A program made the position numbers and the translations under genes. Below the pieces are notes generated by a model, which saw nothing but the letters and a program-made list of their open reading frames with translations, had not been told where the DNA came from and searched no databases. A stretch of 64,000 bases of DNA from Thereva unica (lineage: Eukaryota > Arthropoda > Insecta > Diptera > Therevidae): the NCBI GenBank assembly GCA_949987705.1, contig OX465282.1, forward strand, positions 98,754,070 to 98,818,069, written 5' to 3'. Shown here piece by piece: positions 54,411 through 64,000 of the stretch (position 1 is the stretch's first letter; each line of letters starts with the position of its first letter).

Positions 54411-56329
54411 GTAAGATAGTTTTGTTACTTTGAATATTTTTTTAATCAATATTTTTAAAATATGTCCGAAAATCTTTTCTAGGGATTTGAAAATTTCTAA
54501 GGTTTCAAGGTATAAACTGATGGTTAGATGACCATTCGAAAATTGTAATGGTGCAGATTTAGCTTTATTTTTACTACACTTTACCTTTAGAAGGTAATTA
54601 TACTTTGAGAAAAACCATTTGAATTTTGCAACGTACTCTTATATTAAAAGCCGCAGTGGTATAATTGTGAACCGCCCACCGATTGGTTACCCGAAGAATC
54701 CAACTTCTGATACACATACAAAAACAAAAATATGTCCATGTAATTCAAAAAAGGCTACTGAAAATCATACAGGTGGTATCCATCCAGAATTGTTCTCCAT
54801 CGCCTAACTACCTGCACCAACACTAACTAGTTCGAAAATATGTACAAAGGTCGTCGGCTCTTCGAATAAGCACACGAATAGGATCATGGAATGTGAGAAC
54901 TCTGCTTGCTGATGGACGGCTGGATCAAGTCCTTAACGAGATTAATCGATATAAAATTAAGATCATGGGACTCAGCGAGACCAGATGGCCCGACGGGCGG
55001 GAACATCTCTGCCCAAACGGTGAGTCCTTCTTATATTCTGGCAGAAATGAAACTGAAAGCCGTAGAAGTGGCGTTGGGGTAATACTCACCGAAGAAGCCA
55101 GGTCCAGCCTCATTAGCTGGTCACCAGTTTCTGAGAGGATTATTATCGTGCGCCTGCGTACCAGATTAAGAAGTACTACGCTAGTCCAGAGCTATGCTCC
55201 AAACGTAGAAGATGACATCAAAGAGTTTTCGGACACAACCAGACGAAAAATAGAACGCAGGAGGGCCCTAAAAAATAACGTTAACTCTACAAGAGATCCA
55301 GAAAGACGTCAACAACTTGATCTACTCCCAATTACTCCGGGAGTTAAAAAGAAGTCTCCGCCGTGCTAAAAGGCAGCAGATTGATGAGCTCGCCAAAAAG
55401 CGAAAACGCGGCAAACACAGGCAACAGCAAAGTGCAATACCAAATTACAAAACAGCTCTCTGGAAAGCACTCTATTAAAAAGCATGCCGTTAAGAGTGCG
55501 AATGGAAGGCTGCTGTGCAGCAACGAGGAGCAACTTCAAAGATGGAGGGATTATTTCTACGCCGCCCTTAATGCAAATACATTAGTCCGGGCGCTGGAGC
55601 ATTTCCAGTGGTTTTGGCGTGATGTAACGGATTTTTTGGTGGAATCGGTCAGAAATGATATCCTCAACAATATTTAGGGGGTGCGCAAGCACGACACTCC
55701 CAGGAAAACTTTTGGTAGCCCAAAAACTGAAAAGTTCACTAAAAATTCCCTGTTTTTTGGCCTTTCTTGTTAAATATCTCTTAACGAAGGCTTATAGGCG
55801 AAAAATTTGTTGAGCATGTTTTGTTCGTTATTAAATTTGCTAAAACTTACCCTAAGGTGGATTTTTGAAATTTGTATTTTTGCATTGCAAAATAGCCGAA
55901 AACCGCGAAAAAAAGTACCTCACTTTAAAGTTAGCACAAGGAAAGGAGAGACCATTATCTTCCAATTTAATTTTGGAATTAGATAGTTAAAGGCGTGATT
56001 AGCTTATATCCAAATCCGATCACGGTCGGTCAAATAGTTTTTGCATAATGAATTTTGCAATTAAGTGAATTTAAAAAGTAAAATTTGTTACTGCGCCAAA
56101 AGAAAAACTCCCATGTTGGTCCTGAATTTTTTACGTATACTCTAAGACTCTCTTTACAATATCCAATCATTAAAATTCTTGTTTTTAAATTTTTTTATGG
56201 TTTTTAATTTTTTTAAGATTTTTGGCAAAAAACTGCAACTAAGCCGTTTTTTCCACAAAAATTGATAACTCGTTTCAAATTCGTTCGAAAAAGGACTCAG
56301 TTTCTATTGCACCAATTTAGCTGCTTTTT

Positions 56330-58024
56330 TTTTATATTTCAAAAAGGAATCAAAAAGGTTTAATTTTACTGGATGAATCGATATGGACAAATTTTGTTCA
56401 GACTAGTAGAGGCCGAGTAATTGCTTAGAGCGTGGTGTTAGTACAATTGCACAATACAAAGGATGTCATTGTGAGTTTCTAGACTAATATTCATTCAGCA
56501 GCAGCAGAGCCGGTTCTTCAAGTTAATCGACACTGGTATTCTTTCATCGCGAGTAACTTCAGCGGGAAAACTAGCGAGGGGTTACTCTTGTAACCCAAGA
56601 ATTCTTTAATGATTTGTGTAATGGCCTGCATGGTAATCGAAAAATTCTACTGGAAATTTAGAAAATTGGAAGTCTTTACATTGTAATGGCTAGGTTTGCA
56701 TAACTAGCTAATGACTTGTGGAATATATTAGTTGGAGATGTAATGTGCTTTTATTATTCTTTGTCTTTGTTTGCCGAAGCCTCTTTTCTTGAGTTTATTC
56801 CGTCCTCAAAATTCGTTCAGAGTGGATCGTGACAAAGTGCAGTCAAAAAGATTTCTTGTTGGTAAAATCCTCACCAAATGTAGCAGAAATGGAATGGTAA
56901 TTTCGGAAAACAACGCAACGTTTTTAATGCTGAAAACAGTAGCAGTAATTTATCCTGCATGCCTTACATGGTAATATATGTATTCACTTAATACATTTCA
57001 CCTCTGAAATAAGTCTTCGTCTATAATGCCTACGGTAAGTACTTACCACCCTAGGACTCCCTATGTAAAAGTAACCAGCTCATTACCACCTCGCATACCA
57101 ATTCATTACATTTCCCGCTGGGACTTACTTAACTTTACACGGAAATATCGATGTTCGTGTCGATAAATTATACTTGCAGACCGCGAGTAAGAGTAGGCGA
57201 AAGCAAATAAAGTATAGTATGCTTTAAGTCAAGCCGAAATTTTCTCGTGAGCAGGTTATTACAGTTCCCTTACGCTAAATCCTAAAATACCGGTTTCACT
57301 ACTGCCGAAGAAATACTGCTGTAGATTGGGGAAATCACTTCAGTAAGTACTATTTTATTTTTATACAACTTCAAATATAAGGTCGACATTATAAACTAAG
57401 GTCCGATATACCGCTCATTAAATAAAACAGCACTTGAGATCGTAAAAATCTTCGTGGCACGACTCGTTTACAATGAAAGGGTCTTCTTGCTTTTTTGCAG
57501 CTCGAATTGGGACAATGAACCGTCGGGAGTATAAATTGGTCCACCAATTTAAACTGACTTTTTACATGTCGTTCAATGAGTGAATGGGCCTAATCACCCT
57601 CATTCTGGGTGTGCCCTTTGATAAAAAAAATTATGGGTTAATTATTTTATGCCAAGGCATCGTACTGCGTATGACTGACCGATGACCGTTTGACTCGTCC
57701 CAAACATACCACTCTCAGCATTGCATTGCAACTAGGACTTAAATGCAATAAAGTTCATTTGTAATAGGTTTTGATTTTTTAAAAATAATCATTACGTTGT
57801 CATTATAAGAAATACGTACCCCATACTTTTAGAGGGTCTTGGATTTTCGTCGACATTTATGATACAAGCTCATATTCTATGTCTACTACTACCTACTATG
57901 TTGGTTGGCTGTTGTCCTTTAGAGCCATTTTACAAAATAACTTCCCACGGGGAATCGCAATTGAGAGCAAAAGAGGAAGCAATCATAACAAGTTCAGTTG
58001 GTTTTTCGTTAATAGTTAAAAATA
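56330..58024. other. Centre of the foldback element, no gene seen
   Basis: About 1.7 kb without a supported gene or repeat boundary. Short frames have no domain. Confidence 0.4.
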
Positions 58025-58577
58025 GTGATGTACAAAAATGGTCATTCAGTTTTCTCCTCCAAGCTTCTCGCTCACTGGCTAGAGTCCTCCAATTTCGTAC
58101 GCCCAACAGGTGTTCAGCGTCTGTATCTACGGAATCTTTTCCTCGGCCATCCTGCTGTCACCGATTATGGTTCCCTTATATATTTTCTTCACTGGTCTGT
58201 TTTCCTGCATTCGCGTCCTGCCCGTCGTAGTCTATTTATTTTGATGTAGTTGACGATGTCTATTTCTTTGTAGATTTGGTACAGTTCGTCATTGTATCTG
58301 ATTTTCCACATACCGTTTACGTTTAATGGTCCAATAATGTGTCTTAAGATTTTTCTCTCAAAAGCTCCTAATTAGTTTGCGACTTCAGGCCTTATAAGAG
58401 ATTTGTATAGTTCAAATATAGTTTTCCTGTATAACAATCTTGATTGAAGTACTTTACGCAGTGAATAAAAACTTTTATTGCCCTGTTGTATTCTGCTTTT
58501 AACTTCCTCCAGCTCTTCGTTTGTTGACGACACTATTGTTCCTAGGTATTTAAAGCTCTTCCCTACCTCTATTACTA
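58025..58577 (-). pseudogene. LINE C reverse transcriptase C-terminal fragment
   Basis: On the minus strand: VVIEVGKSFKYLGTIVSSTN, EELEEVKSRIQQGNKSFYSL, ERKILRHIIGPL, then VRNWRTLASEREAWRRKL. This is the region after the catalytic box in another EN-RT LINE family, with frame changes. Its 5' side is cut by the MITE at 58578. Confidence 0.7.
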
Positions 58578-58975
58578 CGTTTCCATGACAGCTTGAGTAC
58601 TCGAAGGCTTGAAAATATCAAGAACTCGAGCGCGTATATGCTCTGCCTACTTGAAGCGGCTTATTAGCTTAAACTGAGCTTGAGTTCTTTAGCTGTCATT
58701 TGAAGTTACTATTATATTTCTTTTATTTCTTCCTTTTATCGTGCTTTTATTTCTTCATTAATATTTTTGTCTCCTCATATTCCCACACATTACCTTTTAG
58801 ACACATTTACAGGCCTAACTTTCGCAATTTCGAGCACTCAAGCTTTCAAGCTCGGTTTACAGACAAGCACTCGAGCCGATCACAAAAATCTTTTTGATCG
58901 ACTCCAGTCGAGCTGCTTGCGTTTACATTTGTACTTGAAGTACGCTTCAAGTAAGCTTCAAGCTGTCATGGAAAC
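58578..58975. mobile_element. MITE with CGTTTCCATGACAGCTTGA ends
   Basis: CGTTTCCATGACAGCTTGA (58578-58596) is perfectly inverted at 58957-58975. ACTA lies at the left and near the right end (one base offset) and may be the duplication. The interior has many CTTGAA/CTCGAG-type motifs. It interrupts the LINE C fragment. A further small imperfect inverted repeat follows at about 58982-59110. Confidence 0.65.
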
Positions 58976-60807
58976 GCACTATATTGGTCTTGAAGTCTTG
59001 TCTTCGGCTTGTACATTAAGCAAAACCAAGAATAAGACTAACACTTAGCCATGCTCGCAAGACCAAGACCAAGGCTTAGCCGTGGTCGCAAGACTAAGGC
59101 CAAGACTATATTAGTTTTGTCTTGTTCACTAGTTATGAAGATTTTAGAGCGTTCCGTGCAGCGAGCCGCACCGCGCACAACAAAAAAATTCAGACAAAAT
59201 TCGGTAATTTTTCTAATTTGTTTAAGAAATTATGTTTAACAATATTTTATTGAAAGTTGTGCTCAATAGTAACTGAGTCCTTTTTCGAGCGAATTTGAAA
59301 CGCGCCTAGCATTTCTGGCGTCGCCGAGTTATCAATTTTTGTGGAAAAAACGGCTTAGTTGCAGTTTTATGCCAAAAATCTTAAAAAATTAAAAACCATA
59401 AAAAAAAAATTTAAAAACAAGAATTTTAATAATTGGATATTGTAAAGAGAGTCTTAGAGTATACGTAAAAAAATCAGGACCAACATGGGAGTTTTTCTTT
59501 TGGCGCAGTAACAAATTTTACTTTTTAAATTCACTTAATTGCAAAATTCATTATGCAAAAACTATTTGACCGACCGTGATCGGATTTGGATATAAGCTAA
59601 TCACGCCTTTAACTATCTAATTCCAAAATTAAATTGGAAGATAATGGTCTCTCCTTTCCTTGTGCTAACTTTAAAGTGAGGTACTTTTTTTCGCGGTTTT
59701 CGGCTATTTTGCTATGCAAAAATACAAATTTCAAAAATCCACCTTAGGGTAACTTTTAGCAAATCCAATAACGAACAAAACATGCTCAACAAATTTTTCG
59801 CCTAGAAGCCTTCGTTAAGAGATATTTAACAAGAAAGGCCAAAAAACAGGGAATTTTTAGTGAACTTTTCAGTTTTTGGGCTACCAAAAGTTTTCCTGGG
59901 AGTTTCATGCTTGCGCACCCCCTAAATATTGTTGAGGATATCATTTCTGACCGATTCCACCAAAAAAGTCCGTTACATCACGCCAAAACCAAAAGTTCTA
60001 GGTTTCACTGCTCTGGCGCCTGGACTACATAGGAACCTCAGGAAAATAGCAACAATGCACAGCCAATAAGAACCACCACCCGTGCCCCATCCAAGACGGA
60101 AATAGTAACAGCATTTCATTGGTGGAGAAGACTACTGAATTCCGATCCCCCCTTTACCTTGCTTTCGTAGATTATGGGAAAGCGTTCTACTCGTTCAATA
60201 GGAGCTTTATATGGCAGGCACTATGGCGTCGTGGACTGCCTGATAAATCAATAGAATTGATAAAAGCCCTATATAACAATTCCAAATGTAGAGTTCTCCA
60301 TAACGGAAAATTATCTGACAGCTTTGAAGTGAGCTCAGGAGTACGACAAGGATGCCTATTTTCGCCTGTACTATTTCTTATAGTATGTAATAAATAACAT
60401 CCTTGTCGGCGCTCTAGATAGAACAGGCGGCATCCAATGGGGTTTGCTAGACCGTTTTAAGGATCTAGACTACGCAGATGATATCTGTTTGCTGCCCCAC
60501 AGACACCAGGACCTCAAAACATGTTAACCAATTTGGCAACAGAAAGTAGTCCAGCAGGCTTAAGGCTAAAACCGACTAAAACCAAAGAAATGCGGATAAA
60601 TGCAAACACCATTGAACGGACAGCGCTGAATAACCGTGACGTGGAACCGGTAGATAAATTCTGCTACCTCTGTAGTATTATTGCCATCTGCGGGTCAGAT
60701 GGCAATAATGTCAGTTCCAGAGTAAATAAAGCACGTAGCGTGTTCCGCATGTGGAGATCAACAGAGATCTCAACTAACACCAAATTGCGGCTGTTCAACT
60801 CCAACGT

Positions 60808-62814
60808 CCCAGTAGGAATTCTAGGAAGGCCTTACCGATGGAGCACTGAAATAAGTACTCATCCGGTAAGGGGTACCCCTTATTTTCTTGGTGCTAGATG
60901 AGCCCTTATATAACCCATTACAGGAGAAGGCAGATGGTAAGGTGTAGTCCGGAATTAGACCCAAACAAGTGAGAATCTGCCCGATGACTCAAGGGAGCTT
61001 TCCTGGAGTTTCCATAAATTTTATAGAAAAAAAGAAAACGGGCAATTATCTTCGTCGACATAAAATGCGACATTAGCATACTCAATAGCCCAGCTCTCAT
61101 TCGATACGGAGGACATGCAGCTTTATAGAAGTGGTTAGAATTTAGTTGGGGGACTGCTTAGGTAAAGCCACTCTCGGGCATTTGCAAAAGATGAACAAAA
61201 TAAAAGCTTTTTGATACCGGATCACATACCCACAGGCGCCCATGAATATTTCTTTTTGCAATGTTCCATTTGCCGCCTTACTATACCCCTTGCAGATGAG
61301 CAGTTCTGTAAGTACTCTAAGTTGTAGGGGTGTGGGCGGTGTTGTCAGGAAGAATGTTGAAAGAAGGAAGGATACCAGTATTAAACCAATATCCCACTTC
61401 TGATAAATTGTAGTGGTCAGGCAAAAGAAAAAGAGTAACGAATACTGGCAATTACTAAACACTCCTTTAATATCGCGGTACACAAGGTAAAAAATATTAG
61501 TAAAACACCATTGGTAACGACAAAACTTTATTCTTTATTAAATCTGTCCGTCCGCTCAATCCTAATATTTCGGCATAATTGTCATAATAATAATAAATTC
61601 AATAATCCACAATAATTCACGATACAACCGCATCCGCTCAATCCTAAAATCACGACAGAACTCGACTGCTCGATTCTAGTATCCCGACAGAACTAACTTA
61701 CAATTTTAAACCAAAACCGAAAACGATTTCGTCATCTTTTAACGCAAATCTAGTAACTATTTCATCATCCCATTTACTCTACATAACAACCGACAATTTC
61801 TATATACCTCAAATTCCTTCCATTTCCAGGAACCTCAATATTTCATAAACATGTGACCTCAAACTAGTTCTCCTATTGGTCATCCAAAAACGTTCGATTT
61901 TGAAAACATTGCTACGTCGTTGCCGATTTTCCCTTTTTCTATTGTTCTTTGCTCGCGCCTCAATTTTTATGACTCGAAGGCAACAACAATAAAGCACTGC
62001 TCTTTACATAATATTCATTTTTATGGCCTTGAAGGGCTCTATACAATTATGGGATGCATCTGTACGTATTACATTTTAAATATTTGTGAGTTCCTTTAAT
62101 TTTATGGCCTTGGAAGTTTTGTTTGCTTGGAACATAATTTTGAGGCATTGTTGCCATTTCTTTTAATTCTTTTAGAGTTTTAACAAAATCTTAAATTTAT
62201 GTACTTCAAAGGTAGGAACTAAAGTAAGGCCTTACCTCCTATGACATCGTGTGTAAAAATAAGCACTTCTATAAGGGGTATGGTAAGGCCTACCCCTTAC
62301 TAGTAAGTGCTTATTTCAGTACTTCGGTAAGCTTTTTTTTATGTGGAAGACTAGAGGCTTAGGGAAAGCCCCTTTGTACTGTTCGACAATCTAATTTTTT
62401 CGTAAAGAATGTCGAACAGCAGCTCTGGCCGGAAGATAGAGAGTAGAAAGAGATAGAAGTAGGAAGGAGTTGCCACAACCTAGCCGCGATATTTTTATTC
62501 CACCGACTTCCAACCATTTCGCGACTCTGGCATCGGGGCATTTGAGAAACAACTCGCTGGAGTGTTATGCCTCCCGAAACGAGTTGAATCTCATCAGCCA
62601 ACCGATGACATGCGCTTGGTGGAGCGGGGAAGGACTAGCGAAGGCTATGACAGGAGAAATCAGGAATGTAAAGAGGGGAGAAGAAAGAAGGAAAGTTATG
62701 TGGGTGGGAAAGTGGAAAAGGCGAAGGACCGTGGGGCTGGCCGGGATTCGAACCCGGGACCTCTGGGATAGCCCTAGACTACCGAGGCCCCCGAGGCTTA
62801 CAGGTCCTACTGGG
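60808..62814. mobile_element. 2-kb element with CCCAG ends and 2-bp TSD
   Basis: CCCAGTAGGA at the left is inverted at the right end, and GT flanks both sides (60806-60807, 62815-62816). LINE A runs on across it (CTCCAACGT to TTAAATTAG), which fixes the ends. An inner inverted pair (GGCCTTACCG...ACTGAAATAAG...GTAAGGGGTA) lies at about 60828-60890 and 62262-62335. The right end holds a tRNA-like sequence. No transposase was found. Short minus-strand frames at 61142-61483 and 61809-61997 are unrecognised. Confidence 0.7.
62737..62814 (-). repeat. tRNA-derived SINE head
   Basis: On the minus strand GCCTCGGTAGTCTAGGGC (A-box-like) is followed by GGTCCCGGGTTCGAATCCCG, then GCCAGCCCC. This contains a perfect B box (GGTTCGAATCC, 62754-62744) and a five-pair T stem. 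The spacing between boxes is too short for a normal tRNA with an anticodon arm. It looks like a tRNA-related SINE with an internal pol III promoter. The downstream body on that strand is GA-poor and CT-rich to about 62640. Confidence 0.65.
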
Positions 62815-62854
62815 GTTAAATTAGCTGTTTTGTATGGTTGCGAAACATGGAAAG

Positions 62855-63552
62855 CAGGGTACGAAAAAGCTCGCTCCGGAGCGGCTCATTATGTGGCTCT
62901 TGGCTCTGAAACGGCTCCCGGAGCAGAGCCATTTATTTTTAATTGGCTCTCGCTCCGGAGCTGGAGCTAAAACAGCGGCTCGGGCTCAGGAGCTGGAGCT
63001 GGAGCTTTATTGCATATTGGCTCTTTCAAATATCGATATTTCAAATGAAGAGATATTTTCGGATTAATTATTTATTTTATTTTATAAACATTTAGTTTTA
63101 AAATTATTAATTGAAATAAACTATTTAATTTTCTTAATAAGTGTTATTATTTATTTTACATAGTTGCATGTAGCAAAACGGAGACATCACATATGTCGCG
63201 GAACATTGCAATCATGAATTTTCGACTACAAACCAGGAGTCTCCAAACCGTCAACAGATTCCAGATTAATTGCTTCGATTCTTACCTAACCAGACACAAA
63301 ACAAACTTTTCCATACCTCTCAAATAGTTTTGGTGTTGATCCTGTTCAGTAATAGAATGCAGAGCCGGAGCCGGAGCCCAAAAAATGGCTCTGTCTCCAA
63401 ACTCAGAGCCAAAATTACGGCTCCGGCTCAGGAGCGAGAGCTTCTACGAAAAGTTTTTTCGGCTCCGGCTCCGGAGTCAGAGCGATTTTGAAAAGAGCTT
63501 TACAGAGCGGCTCTTTTAAGAGCCGCTCCGGAGCGAGCTTTTTCGTACTCTG
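62855..63552. mobile_element. hAT-like MITE with GGAGC-rich interior
   Basis: The ends CAGGGTACGAAAAAGCTCGC and CAGAGTACGAAAAAGCTCGC are inverted, with one mismatch over 33 bp. They are flanked by the exact 8-bp duplication ATGGAAAG (62847-62854, 63553-63560). Next to both ends are many copies of GCTCCGGAGC and GGAGCCGGAGC. No gene is present. It lies inside LINE A. Confidence 0.9.
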
Positions 63553-63696
63553 ATGGAAAGTCACCCAATTTATCACAAGGCCTTCAAGTTTTCATCAACA
63601 GATGCCTGCGTCGTATCCAAAAATCCGTTGGCAAGATAGAATTTCAAACTAAGAACTATGGCGTCGTGCCAGCCAAGAAAGGATAGACGACCAAGA

Positions 63697-63890
63697 GCGC
63701 GTTCAAAAACCTTACTATGGTTAACCATGGTTAACTATGGTAAACTTTTGTCGTTCAAAAACTCCGTGGTTAACTACAACATAACCACGAGCATAACTTT
63801 TTGGCGTTCAAAAACTCCCGTGGTTAACCATGGTGTAGTTAAATTTTAACCATGCTCGGGAGCATGGTTAGCGATAGTTAAGAAGAAGAA
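63697..63890. repeat. Palindromic tandem repeat at the window end
   Basis: CGTTCAAAAAC followed by GTGGTTAAC or TATGGTTAACCATGG occurs at about 63700, 63752 and 63805, spacing about 53 bp. GGTTAACCATGGTTAAC palindromes lie between. It is probably one end of another repeat element. It begins where LINE A ends. Confidence 0.55.
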
Positions 63891-64000
63891 GAATAAAAAC
63901 AATTTTTTGACATTTGGGTGTTTCTCACCAAAGTGGTAAAATCGCTGTCCTTGGCAAATATTACGTAAACTATGGTGAGAAATATTTATATTTCTGCAAA

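Larger units (their letters stand above)
55583..60027. mobile_element. Large foldback element, TAGTCC ends, 3-bp TSD
   Basis: TAGTCCGGGCGCTGGAGCA at the left and TAGTCCAGGCGCCAGAGCA (reverse complement of the right) start two inverted arms of about 740 bp (55583-56325 and 59270-60027). CAT is duplicated at 55580-55582 and 60028-60030. LINE A is continuous across the insertion, fixing the ends. The arms are very similar over long stretches (for example GGGGGTGCGCAAGC, then CTCCCAGGAAAAC). The 2.9-kb centre has no transposase. It carries a LINE C fragment (58025-58577) with a MITE. Confidence 0.88.
54640..63696 (+). pseudogene. LINE A, second copy, in four pieces
   Basis: Piece 1 (54640-55579): endonuclease start with GSWNVRTLLADGRLDQVL, IMGLSETRWPDG and RSGVGVILTEEARS. 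The later endonuclease is deleted, and DTTRRKIERRRALKNN follows directly. Piece 2 (60031-60805): RT with VDYGKAFYSFNR (catalytic Asp changed to Tyr in KAFDS), VRQGCLFSPVLFLIV and KPTKTKEMRINAN. Piece 3 (62817-62854): VLYGCETWK. Piece 4 (63561-63696): matches the region after that in the 42801-45000 copy. Insertions at 55583-60027, 60808-62814 and 62855-63552 separate the pieces. Besides these, stops and frame shifts occur, so the copy was dead or dying anyway. Confidence 0.85.

Noticed and set aside
57859..58230. A 123-codon + frame with a hydrophobic, signal-peptide-like start
   Set aside because: Its second half is antisense to the LINE C fragment, and the first half has no family match.
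62737..62814. Functional tRNA gene
   Set aside because: The T arm is good, but there is no room for a proper anticodon arm and the acceptor stem is poor, so it is a SINE head.
62470..62970. A 166-codon + frame containing GLAGIRTRDLWDS
   Set aside because: That string is the usual translation of a tRNA-derived SINE. The frame also runs across a transposon boundary and LINE sequence.

Overview
This window is eukaryotic nuclear DNA, almost certainly from an insect. It is AT-rich and densely packed with transposable elements. It has TIR DNA transposons (hAT, pogo/Tc1-mariner, PIF/Harbinger), non-LTR retrotransposons, a Ty3/gypsy element with a tRNA-Ser-type primer site as in the insect 17.6/297 group, two BEL/Pao elements and a Helitron remnant. 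I see no bacterial operons, CRISPR arrays or rRNA. The mixture would suit a hemipteran, but that is a guess. The only convincing host gene is the first coding exon of a SCYL2-like (SCY1-like pseudokinase 2) gene at 54240-54410 on the + strand. The repeats that follow it to the window end would lie in its first intron.

Layout. 1-870: decayed Helitron Rep/helicase (-). 1787-3015: dispersed repeat copy A and a rearranged repeat. 5139-7109: hAT-like element with an 8-bp target-site duplication (TSD), containing a chimeric LINE remnant and a TA-flanked MITE. 7141-10354: complete pogo-type element with an intact 718-codon transposase that ends in a PHD finger. 11949-15237: PIF/Harbinger element with a broken DDE transposase (-) and a broken MADF/BESS-like accessory gene (+), the latter split by a MITE. 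15262-17425: decayed jockey-like LINE. 17481-18509: three short MITEs. 19944-21082: dispersed repeat copy B. 21214-28433: young BEL/Pao element (LTRs with one difference seen) that lacks its integrase, inserted in an older LINE fragment.

29114-41510 is a nest: an outer TA-flanked element holds a second TIR element. That one holds a palindromic MITE and a gypsy retrotransposon (30844-40680, - strand), and the gypsy itself carries a 190-bp MITE. 42801-45000: LINE A (-). About 45005-49830: BEL element 2 (-), split by a 2.2-kb TIR element. 50284-52430: non-autonomous hAT. About 54640-63696: a second LINE A copy (+) cut into four pieces by a 4.4-kb foldback element, a 2-kb CCCAG-ended element and a 698-bp hAT MITE.

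Most insertions lie inside recognisable older elements, so their ends and TSDs can be read directly. This gives a relative time order and shows two element groups I cannot assign to a superfamily: TAGTCC ends with a 3-bp TSD (three members) and CCCAG ends with a 2-bp TSD (two members). Only the pogo transposase and the BEL gag-pol (without integrase) keep long open frames; the gypsy gag is open but its pol is broken. All homology calls are from reading the sequence, with no database search.
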